Shown one piece after another: positions 14,322 through 20,496 of a stretch of 20,496 bases of DNA. The notes below the pieces were generated by a model. The model did not search any database, was not told the origin of the DNA, and saw only the letters and a list, made by a program, of their open reading frames with translations. The first letter of the stretch is position 1. Every line of letters starts with the position of its first letter. The stretch comes from a virus: the IMG/VR virus record IMGVR_UViG_3300022925_000231, positions 1-20,496 of that record; one strand, given 5' to 3'. The translations under genes and the position numbers were made by a program.

Positions 14322-15601
14322 ATCTGTTTTATTTTATACCCCATTTTTATATAGTGCCCCATACGAGCTGACGCTTGTTTAGTGGCAGTATTTCCTTTTA
14401 AATGTATATCAATTACTACTGGGTCACGTTTTCCATCCATCTTTCGGATAACTCGCCCAATAAGCTGTGTGAGTAATGGCTCATTATTTATAGGTGTTCC
14501 TAGAATGAGACAACTAAGTGTATTTACTGATATACCTTCACTGAAGATTGCTTGAGTTCCGTAAAGCACATTCTTGTCCCCATACAAGATCTCATCAATC
14601 AACGCTTCTCTTTGCTCATGTGGTACCTCACCTGTAACACAAATCGCTTTGTCACCAGTCAGCACGGCGCAGCTCTTTAAGAAGTGAACTCGATCGCTAA
14701 CTACGAGGACTTTATGACCTCGTGCCGCATATGCAGCTGCTAGCATAGCTACGCTGTGCCTGTACTCCTCGTTATTCGTTAAATGGTTAACACGTTTTGC
14801 CCAAGGAACACTAGCCCCGTCCATAAATCGAATATCTGATCTAAATATCTCGATAGTCGGGGTCATAGCATTTTCTTTTGGCGGTTTAAAGACGTTATTA
14901 CCAAAGTAATCTCTAAAAACAACGTGTTTTCCATCTTTTCGTTCAATAGTACCAGATAAGCCAATTTTATATCTACAGTAGTTGGTGTCAAGTACTTTAG
15001 AAAATGTAGGGCTTGAGACGTGGTGCATCTCATCCAGAATTACTGTACCAAACATTTTCTTTATCTTATCAATGTTTCGGTAAAGAGTTTGAGTATTGCC
15101 TATAACTATAGGACTATCAGTATCGAATGAACCACTACCAATTATGCCAGCTTCTATGCCGAATACTTTCTTTACTTCTTTAGCCCATTGATTTCTCAAA
15201 GCAATTGTATGTGTTACTACTAGCGTTTTCTGCCCTAGCTTTGCTGCGATTGCCAACCCCGTGAAGGTTTTACCCCAGCTAACCCAGGCATTGATAATTG
15301 CATTGTCATCTAACGCATCGTAAACTTCTCTTTGGCTATCTCGTAGCTCAAACTTAAACGTAGGAAACTCTACAGGTATAGTAATGCGTCTGTCTACTAC
15401 CTCGTATCCTTTAGGTATAAGATCAGTGCGCCCTACAGGTATAGTCACGAGATTTTCTCGTACTCGTGACATATTTTTAATCACCTGAGGAGGATCATTT
15501 GGGTTACTAGAAGGTATAGTATAAGTAAGAGCCTTACTAAGCTCCTCTTTATACTCTGGGGTTACTTCTAAATATATCCTATTACTAATAACTGCTTTCA
15601 T
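14318..15601 (-). CDS. SF2 DNA helicase, XPB/UvsW-like
   Basis: 427 aa. Helicase motifs in order: RDSQREV Q-like segment (87-93), motif I NAWVSWGKT (104-112), motif Ia VVTHTIALRNQW (128-139), motif II DEMHH (190-194), motif III GLSGT (214-218), motif IV-V region with YGTQAIFSEGIS (347-358), and motif VI QLIGRVIRK (379-387) with both arginines. Motif I is odd: Gly and Ser/Ala are replaced so that it reads W-V-S-W-G-K-T. UvsW-type helicases remodel forks and Holliday junctions, which suits the gp46/gp47/SSB neighbourhood. An N-terminal domain of about 80 residues precedes the motor. The ATG overlaps the PhoH stop (TAATG). Confidence 0.9.
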   Translation of the reverse strand: MKAVISNRIYLEVTPEYKEELSKALTYTIPSSNPNDPPQVIKNMSRVRENLVTIPVGRTDLIPKGYEVVDRRITIPVEFPTFKFELRDSQREVYDALDDNAIINAWVSWGKTFTGLAIAAKLGQKTLVVTHTIALRNQWAKEVKKVFGIEAGIIGSGSFDTDSPIVIGNTQTLYRNIDKIKKMFGTVILDEMHHVSSPTFSKVLDTNYCRYKIGLSGTIERKDGKHVVFRDYFGNNVFKPPKENAMTPTIEIFRSDIRFMDGASVPWAKRVNHLTNNEEYRHSVAMLAAAYAARGHKVLVVSDRVHFLKSCAVLTGDKAICVTGEVPHEQREALIDEILYGDKNVLYGTQAIFSEGISVNTLSCLILGTPINNEPLLTQLIGRVIRKMDGKRDPVVIDIHLKGNTATKQASARMGHYIKMGYKIKQI

Positions 15602-16266
15602 TAGAATCCTAGTTCGGTTTTTGCTATAATATAGTTTTTAACGAATGAGCTACGAACAATATCGTCTACGCCGAACTCAATAAAGTCAAAATCATTCATC
15701 CTTTTCAAGATATTAAGAAAATCAACCATGCCGCTTTGACCGGCCTTTAGGTCTGCCTGTCTAAAGTCTCCACAAAACATAACTCTACAATCTTCACCCA
15801 TTCGGGTTATAATAGAGTCTAGCTCATGGAAAGACATATTTTGACATTCGTCAATGACAATTACTGCGTTACGAAGCGTAATACCCCGAATAAAAGAAGT
15901 TGTCATAAAGTCAACGATATTTTTATTCTTTAGTATCTGGTACGCATCGCCCCGTCCAAATAGATCGTTACATATATCTTTATAGGGCTCCTCATATACA
16001 GATTGCTTTTCTTTTTCAGTGCCAGGAAGAAATCCAATATCTCGTGTTGGTACAGCACTACGAATGATTACTAGTCTCTCGTAACAGTGCTTTGCCATAT
16101 CATCAAATGCTAAATAGCATGATATAAAGGTTTTTCCTGTTCCTGCCAGCCCATGAAGTACTAAATGCTTATTAGATTCAAAAACTTCAAGCTGGTTTTT
16201 AGTGAGGGGCTCTATCTCTCGTAGGTCTAACCCAGCTCCTGCGATTGTACGATTTCTTTTTGCCAT
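15601..16266 (-). CDS. phoH: PhoH-family ATPase
   Basis: 221 aa from ATG 16266 (MAKRNRT). The frame could extend to a TTG at 16314, but that lies inside the previous gene, whereas the ATG follows its stop by one base. Walker A GLAGTGKT (39-46), the PhoH-specific RSAVPTRDIGFLPG (69-82), Walker B VIVIDECQN with D139, E140 and Q142, and sensor CGDFRQ (165-170) are all present. PhoH is a single-domain RecA-like NTPase common in marine phages. Its role is not settled; proposed activities include RNA handling linked to phosphate stress. No Pho-box-like element was seen upstream, so phosphate control is not supported here. Confidence 0.95.
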   Translation of the reverse strand: MAKRNRTIAGAGLDLREIEPLTKNQLEVFESNKHLVLHGLAGTGKTFISCYLAFDDMAKHCYERLVIIRSAVPTRDIGFLPGTEKEKQSVYEEPYKDICNDLFGRGDAYQILKNKNIVDFMTTSFIRGITLRNAVIVIDECQNMSFHELDSIITRMGEDCRVMFCGDFRQADLKAGQSGMVDFLNILKRMNDFDFIEFGVDDIVRSSFVKNYIIAKTELGF

Positions 16267-16267
16267 A

Positions 16268-16762
16268 TTATACTTTTCTTCTAGTATCTTTGAGCTTCGT
16301 TTCCGAATATTCAAAGAGCATCCACGGAAGTCCGTGGTAGTGGAGGACGGCTGCCCACTTCATTCCTTCGAGTGGAGGCCTCGGTACGATAAAAGGCTTT
16401 CTAACGCCTTCTAATCGCAATACACAAGCAACTTCTTTTAAAATCACTTCTGTAATTTTTATATACTTTAACTTACACATCAAGGTCTTTTCATAAATAA
16501 ATAAACGACCTTCACTGTCTATAAAAGTATTTGTTCTTTGTTTTAATATACCGTTTAGATCAACTAAGGCTTTTCTTAATTTTAGCAGCTCCCTATGAGG
16601 GGTTTGCATTCTTCGAATACCTAAAGTTTCCCCTGGCATATTTTTGTCGTCTATAAGCTGTTCATCTACAAATACTAATCCATCTGCCTGTAGCCAATTA
16701 GCGGAAGGCACTACGAATACAGGGAACTTAATGCTCTTGATAGACCGGTATGAGATCACCAC
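16268..16762 (-). CDS. Conserved phage protein of unknown function (164 aa)
   Basis: Starts at GTG 16762, chosen because AAAGGAG (16770-16776) stands seven bases upstream. It overlaps the radical SAM gene by 35 nt. The sequence has conserved-looking islands: FVVPSANWLQADGL (16-29), GETLGIRRMQTPH (44-56), a helical LLKLRKALVDL, the strand-rich FIDSEGRLFIYEK (80-92) and PRPPLEG...HYHGLPWMLFEYSET near the end. I associate this arrangement with an uncharacterised protein of T4-related cyanophages, without a known activity. The 35-nt overlap with the SPASM enzyme gene makes a shared job possible. No membrane segment, signal or catalytic motif is evident. Confidence 0.7.
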   Translation of the reverse strand: MVISYRSIKSIKFPVFVVPSANWLQADGLVFVDEQLIDDKNMPGETLGIRRMQTPHRELLKLRKALVDLNGILKQRTNTFIDSEGRLFIYEKTLMCKLKYIKITEVILKEVACVLRLEGVRKPFIVPRPPLEGMKWAAVLHYHGLPWMLFEYSETKLKDTRRKV

Positions 16763-17666
16763 CGCGTAGCTCCTTTATATATTCTAATCCTTCTTCACCT
16801 GCTATTTTAGCAACGTGCTGCCTATAGAAAGGAGTTTTTCTAAACTTTTCAATAGTGTTCATAGTATCTTTTCGGCCACCTTGACCATCATCACAACTGG
16901 CACAAGGAAGTATATCTCTACGCCTATTATTTATCAAAGACCAACGTATTCTATTTAATTTAGGGTCATTCACATACATATCCATTAAGCTACGTTCGTG
17001 AATATTGCCTATCTTAATTTGGTACTTCCAGTCGTTGCAACACATCTGGTAGTTACCCTTGTAGTCAATAAATATTTGTCGCATAGGATGCCAACAAGGA
17101 CTATCTAAGACTTTATCAGAGAACCAGCCTGCTCTATTGTTAAAAGCATATCTAAACTGTTTACCTTCGTTCTTAACATCATTCTGGTTTCCCAGCTTAT
17201 TTATTTCATCAACAGATAGACCATCTGGCTTAAAGTACTGATCTACAATAGTACCATTAGCAAGGCTTCTGTATTGAACTAGCCTTTCCTCAAAGTCTTC
17301 TCTGTTAGTATATGTGTTAAGTATAAGCTCATCAATTTTAGTATACGCTCTTGACCAGTGCTTTTTAATACGATAACCATTTGTAGTTACTCGTACTTTC
17401 CACTTACGTGGTTCCTGAGTTAGTAAGTCTATAACTTTCTCAAACTTAGGGTGTGTAGTAGGCTCGCCTCTCCCCGCTAACTCGATAAAGCCTTTAAAAT
17501 CTATACTTCGTAGTTCTTCCAGAACTGTTTCTATAGTTTTAAAAGACATGATCTCATTTACATTAGGGTAGGTAGGGTTAGACCTAGGACAGAAACTACA
17601 CGTTTTATTGCATAGTCCTGTCAGGTCAAGGTCAATCCTATAAATGTATTTAGTAAGTTGATCCAT
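16728..17666 (-). CDS. Radical SAM/SPASM-domain enzyme
   Basis: 312 aa from ATG 17666 (MDQLTKYIYRIDLDLTG), 17 nt inside the polymerase gene. Longer reads of the frame only translate polymerase sequence in another frame. CNKTCSFC gives the CxxxCxxC cluster (C19, C23, C26) that binds the 4Fe-4S and SAM, and GRGEP (65-69) is the SAM-binding glycine motif. The C-terminal half has C191 (PCWHPM), C209/C210 (MCCNDW) and C255/C258 (LPCASCD), with NIHERSLMDMY, the SPASM pattern that binds extra iron-sulphur clusters. SPASM enzymes usually modify peptides or proteins. It is not QueE-like by length or motif. The substrate may be the co-expressed 164-aa protein or another phage product. Confidence 0.88.
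   Translation of the reverse strand: MDQLTKYIYRIDLDLTGLCNKTCSFCPRSNPTYPNVNEIMSFKTIETVLEELRSIDFKGFIELAGRGEPTTHPKFEKVIDLLTQEPRKWKVRVTTNGYRIKKHWSRAYTKIDELILNTYTNREDFEERLVQYRSLANGTIVDQYFKPDGLSVDEINKLGNQNDVKNEGKQFRYAFNNRAGWFSDKVLDSPCWHPMRQIFIDYKGNYQMCCNDWKYQIKIGNIHERSLMDMYVNDPKLNRIRWSLINNRRRDILPCASCDDGQGGRKDTMNTIEKFRKTPFYRQHVAKIAGEEGLEYIKELRGGDLIPVYQEH
16770..16776 (-). promoter_or_regulatory. Strong ribosome binding site for the GTG start at 16762
   Basis: AAAGGAG on the minus strand, seven bases before GTG 16762 and within the end of the radical SAM gene. It settles a start that would otherwise be doubtful. Confidence 0.7.
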
Positions 17667-19923
17667 ATAATTTTTCAAATTTGCCCATTGAATAGTCATC
17701 ACCAATATCGAAGTCACAACCAACCGGAGCACCTGGGATATAAATACCCCTGTCCTTTTGTACCGCATCCAATAGAATAGCAGTATAGTCCTCTATTTCA
17801 CCTTCTGGCACTTCTGCTAGAATGGAGTCGTGTACAAGGGCAAATATGCGTGCCTTCATACCTTTTGCTTTTATCATTAGCTCTGCGTCTATAGCGCCTA
17901 GGAGGTTAATATCAGATGCAGCAGACTGCACCAGAAAATTAAGACCAGACCTAATGCTATGAGATTTGATGCCTTGATCTTCAGATCCAACATTTGGTAA
18001 TCTCCGCTTTCTACCGAAGTAGCTGTAAATAAACCCATTTTGTTCGATGAATTTATGGTTATCGTTTATCCACTCGCGTAGCTTATGGAAAGTTTTAAAG
18101 TAATCATCGATTACCTCTTTTGCTTCTTGTGGACTAAAGTACTTGCCCGAATCTTTTGTAACCTGTTCACTAATCTTCTTTGGGCCAGCTCCATACATAA
18201 TACCGAAGGTTACAGCCTTTGCAGCCTGTCGGCGATCTGGATAGAGTTCTGCTACGTCTTCCACGGCACAAGGAAGGCTGAACACTTTGTGAGCAATAGT
18301 ACTGTGGAAGTTTCCGCCTGAACGAAACACATCCATCAATGCTTTATCTTTTGCTAGAACTGCTGCAACATATACTTCTGCTGTTGTTAAGTCCATTGCG
18401 ACAATCTTGTGTCCAGGGGCAGCTTTAATACAGCCTTTAACAGTAGGATTATCTCGTGGAAGCTGTTGCATATTCAACTTACCACTTGAACTTAAACGAC
18501 CAGATGTAGTACTATGCAGATTAAAGCCTGTACGCAAACGACTATCTCGGTCAAGCTGTGGAATAATCTTATCAAGATAAGTATTCTTTATCTTAGACTT
18601 CTGACGAATAGAAAGAATAAGGGCTGGAACCTCTGATTGCTCCGCCAGCTCATTCAATACTTCTGCATCTGTAGAGTCTGCACCAGTACCGGTTTTCTTA
18701 CCTGTAGGGCGTAAACCTAAAAAGTCAAACATTAACTTTCGTAGTTGTACTGTAGAGTTAGGGTTGAACTCCTTGCCCTGTATCTCTTCAAACTTACGGA
18801 TAGCGGGATTCTCGTATAAAGATGCCACTGCCGTATCAATGTCCTTTTGCATCTCCTCTTGAGAGAATTCTAGGCGTTTGCGATCAAAGGGTACCCCATT
18901 GTCTTGAATGTCAGTAAGAAAACGACAGCCTGGAATAAGAATATTCTCATACACCCAGTTTAGCTTTTTGTTCTGTTTGATCTTAATAAATTTCTCATAG
19001 AGAATAAACGTACAAAGTGCGTCCATCCCCGCATAGGTTTTCATAATATCAAAAGGAATATCACCCCAGTTGAATTGACTTTTTAGAATGCCGTTAGCTT
19101 TCTTATATGAGTCGATCCAGTCGTACATTGGCTTTTCATAGTCACCGTAAGGAGTGAACTTCATAGTAAGCTGCTTCAATCCATGAGTACCTGGGTTCTC
19201 ATCAATAAGATAATGAAGAAGCATTGTATCTTCGAAGACTGGAAACTTAAAGTTAAAGTGGTACTCAAAGAACGCCATATCGAACTTAGCGTTGTGGAAT
19301 ACTACAGTCTTTTTGTTAAACAACTCTTGAAGCAGTTCTTCTGTAGTCTCGTCAAAACACTCTGTATCAATATATGCGCCCTTCTGATCACAATACGCTA
19401 GTGAAATACCGAGCATATGACCGTCACGAGGATAAAGACCAGTTGTTTCGGAGTCAAGTGCGATATAAGGAAGCGGAGCATCAATAGCTGCTTGAATATA
19501 CGCATTAGCTTCTTCAGTATCTTGAATACCGAAAGAGATAGAGGAATCAATTATTACATCTTTGACTTCGCCAGCAATATGTGCAATAACACTTTCTTTA
19601 CTAGAGTCCCATACTTTCTGTACTTCAGGCTTAAAGCGAAGCATAGCAGGGTTGATAATTGGAAGGAACTTACCCTCCACTTTCTTACCAGAGTATTCTG
19701 TAACAGAATTGATTTTGGTAAAGTACTTGAGAGCATCCGATCCTACTAGTATCACCCAGTCGTAATCATCTGTGTCAAGTTGAATGTCACAGTCTCTCTT
19801 TAATACTTTCTTTAGGGTAGGGTCAGAACACAGTTGGAACTGATCGAAAGAAAAAGCGTCGTCAAACGCCTGTTTAAAATTGGTATTGCTTGGCTTCGTT
19901 TCTACTAATGCAACTTTAGGCAT
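17650..19923 (-). CDS. Family A DNA polymerase with 3'-5' exonuclease
   Basis: 757 aa; replicates the phage genome. GAGG precedes ATG 19923. Residues 1-115 resemble the uracil-DNA-glycosylase fold (ILVGSDALKYF, 58-68; PIINPAMLRFKPE, 88-100) but lack the catalytic GEAPG-type motif. The proofreading domain is intact: D157/E159 (LDSETTG), N211/D215 (HNAKFD) and Y297/D301 (YAGMD). Polymerase motif A is D511-E516 (MDLTTAEVY, unusual against the common DYSQIELR), motif B RRQAAKAVTFGIMYG (564-578) has R565, K569 and Y577, and the position matching E. coli F762 is F573. Motif C is ALVHDS (H698, D699). No 5'-3' exonuclease domain is present; that activity is the separate gene at 8367-9212. Confidence 0.96.
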   Translation of the reverse strand: MPKVALVETKPSNTNFKQAFDDAFSFDQFQLCSDPTLKKVLKRDCDIQLDTDDYDWVILVGSDALKYFTKINSVTEYSGKKVEGKFLPIINPAMLRFKPEVQKVWDSSKESVIAHIAGEVKDVIIDSSISFGIQDTEEANAYIQAAIDAPLPYIALDSETTGLYPRDGHMLGISLAYCDQKGAYIDTECFDETTEELLQELFNKKTVVFHNAKFDMAFFEYHFNFKFPVFEDTMLLHYLIDENPGTHGLKQLTMKFTPYGDYEKPMYDWIDSYKKANGILKSQFNWGDIPFDIMKTYAGMDALCTFILYEKFIKIKQNKKLNWVYENILIPGCRFLTDIQDNGVPFDRKRLEFSQEEMQKDIDTAVASLYENPAIRKFEEIQGKEFNPNSTVQLRKLMFDFLGLRPTGKKTGTGADSTDAEVLNELAEQSEVPALILSIRQKSKIKNTYLDKIIPQLDRDSRLRTGFNLHSTTSGRLSSSGKLNMQQLPRDNPTVKGCIKAAPGHKIVAMDLTTAEVYVAAVLAKDKALMDVFRSGGNFHSTIAHKVFSLPCAVEDVAELYPDRRQAAKAVTFGIMYGAGPKKISEQVTKDSGKYFSPQEAKEVIDDYFKTFHKLREWINDNHKFIEQNGFIYSYFGRKRRLPNVGSEDQGIKSHSIRSGLNFLVQSAASDINLLGAIDAELMIKAKGMKARIFALVHDSILAEVPEGEIEDYTAILLDAVQKDRGIYIPGAPVGCDFDIGDDYSMGKFEKLYGSTY

Positions 19924-20429
19924 TCTTCTATTTCCTCATAGCTTAAAATTTGTACTAAGTTTTTCTCGTGTAGCCCAATGCTACGCGCATTTATATGGAA
20001 CTGTCCTTCTCCTACATTTCCTCTATGCTGTTTATTACTATAGTTTACTTCTTCGTTTATATCTTCGGACTTTATACTATATATTACTAGGCAATCTGAG
20101 AAGAATATGCCATAGTATAGAACATCAAATAAATCTTTCTTAATCTGTTGAAAGTTGCAATCCCAACTATAAAACTCACAAGTGTCGTAGTCAATGTCCC
20201 TATTTGCATCCTGAAATATAGCTTCTAGGATGGTGTCTTCTGTTACTTTGACTGTATCTTTCTTCTGTGCTCTACTGAACTTGCACTCTACTTTCTTTCC
20301 ATCTATTATCAGATCATACGTGTTATCTGGAGAAGCTTCTGCATTAAATAACTTTTTAACTAATATCTCTGCTGCTGTTCCAAATCTTTTATAGCCAAGT
20401 TTGAATATGGCATCTTTAAGGTTACTCAT
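19905..20429 (-). CDS. PD-(D/E)XK endonuclease-like protein (174 aa)
   Basis: The N-terminal half shows the PD-(D/E)XK layout: a helix with E21 (FGTAAEILVK), then D39 (NTYDLIIDG) and E48-C-K50 (KKVECKFSR), on a beta hairpin. A later segment, GNVGEGQFHINARSIG, has the look of a strand and turn region in restriction-type nucleases. It could cut host or competing DNA, or act in recombination. It is not similar in sequence to the other nuclease at 9202-9651. It overlaps the polymerase gene by 19 nt and the gene before it by 8 nt. Nuclease fold is likely; DNA specificity is not visible. Confidence 0.65.
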   Translation of the reverse strand: MSNLKDAIFKLGYKRFGTAAEILVKKLFNAEASPDNTYDLIIDGKKVECKFSRAQKKDTVKVTEDTILEAIFQDANRDIDYDTCEFYSWDCNFQQIKKDLFDVLYYGIFFSDCLVIYSIKSEDINEEVNYSNKQHRGNVGEGQFHINARSIGLHEKNLVQILSYEEIEECLKLH

Positions 20430-20496
20430 ATAATTTCTTCTTTAAACTGCGAACCTGTGAATAGGTGAGAGCACCTGCATCAAGCTCTTTGTTACC
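20422..20496 (-). CDS. C-terminal end of an unseen leftward gene, partial
   Basis: From the right edge an open frame gives 24 residues, GNKELDAGALTYSQVRSLKK then KLYE, ending at TAA 20422-20424. The stop overlaps the next ATG (20429) by eight nt, matching the operon style. The AAGAAG in its last codons probably serves as ribosome site for the next gene. The fragment is too short to identify. Confidence 0.7.
   Translation of the reverse strand, partial: GNKELDAGALTYSQVRSLKKKLYE

Noticed and set aside
16255-16300. TATAAT just before the PhoH ATG as a second promoter
   Set aside because: No acceptable -35 box lies 16-18 bases upstream (GCTCAA at that place), unlike the promoter at 13517-13545.
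16267-16314. PhoH starting at TTG 16314
   Set aside because: The extra 16 residues lie inside the previous gene, and ATG 16266 is placed one base after its stop.
17667-17768. 34-residue N-terminal extension of the radical SAM protein
   Set aside because: It only re-reads the end of the polymerase gene in another frame, and family proteins begin close to the CxxxCxxC motif.
1-20496. tRNA genes, integrase, repressor, insertion sequences
   Set aside because: I looked for cloverleaf-like arms and for these protein families and saw none; a tRNA search tool would settle the first point.

Overview
The window is a compact, AT-rich piece of a lytic tailed-phage genome. It carries a family A replicative DNA polymerase, T4-style recombination nucleases (gp46/gp47-like), a gp32-like single-strand binding protein, a PhoH ATPase, a class I ribonucleotide reductase and a very long Thr-rich tail-fibre gene. 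This mix is typical of marine phages of Gram-negative bacteria. The COQ4-like gene also suits a ubiquinone-making proteobacterial host, but the host cannot be fixed from the sequence. There are no integrase, repressor, tRNA, IS or CRISPR signals.

Layout: positions 1-5369 are transcribed rightwards and hold the 3' end of the fibre gene (632 codons visible, 5' end outside), a 52-aa coiled-coil protein, two proteins resembling glycosyltransferases (one GT-B-like, one weakly GT-A-like), a 29-aa Pro-rich peptide, a 230-aa unknown, a COQ4-domain protein with an intact HDxxHx11E metal motif, and a 63-aa one-helix membrane protein. A hairpin at 5371-5402 can terminate transcription from both sides. 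Positions 5403-20496 are transcribed leftwards and form the replication, recombination and nucleotide-supply module. In transcription order this is: the tail end of an unseen gene, a PD-(D/E)XK-like nuclease, DNA polymerase with a degenerate uracil-glycosylase-like N-terminus, a radical SAM/SPASM enzyme, a conserved unknown, PhoH, an SF2 helicase, a JmjC/cupin oxygenase, a 134-aa unknown, SSB, gp47, gp46, a small overlapping ORF, a second PD-(D/E)XK nuclease, a 5'-3' exonuclease, NrdA, NrdB and a 72-aa protein.

The leftward genes are tightly packed, with many ATGA or TAATG junctions and overlaps, so translational coupling is likely. One near-consensus sigma70 promoter (TTGACT, 17 bp, extended -10 TATAAT) sits at 13517-13545 and would re-initiate transcription just upstream of SSB, gp47 and gp46. 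Together the leftward genes recycle host nucleotides (exonucleases, reductase), copy the genome and process recombination intermediates.

The accessory content is the most unusual part: a Thr-rich repetitive fibre next to sugar-transferase-like genes, a COQ4 homologue, a cupin oxygenase and a radical SAM maturase-like enzyme. No stretch of more than 300 bases lacks a gene.
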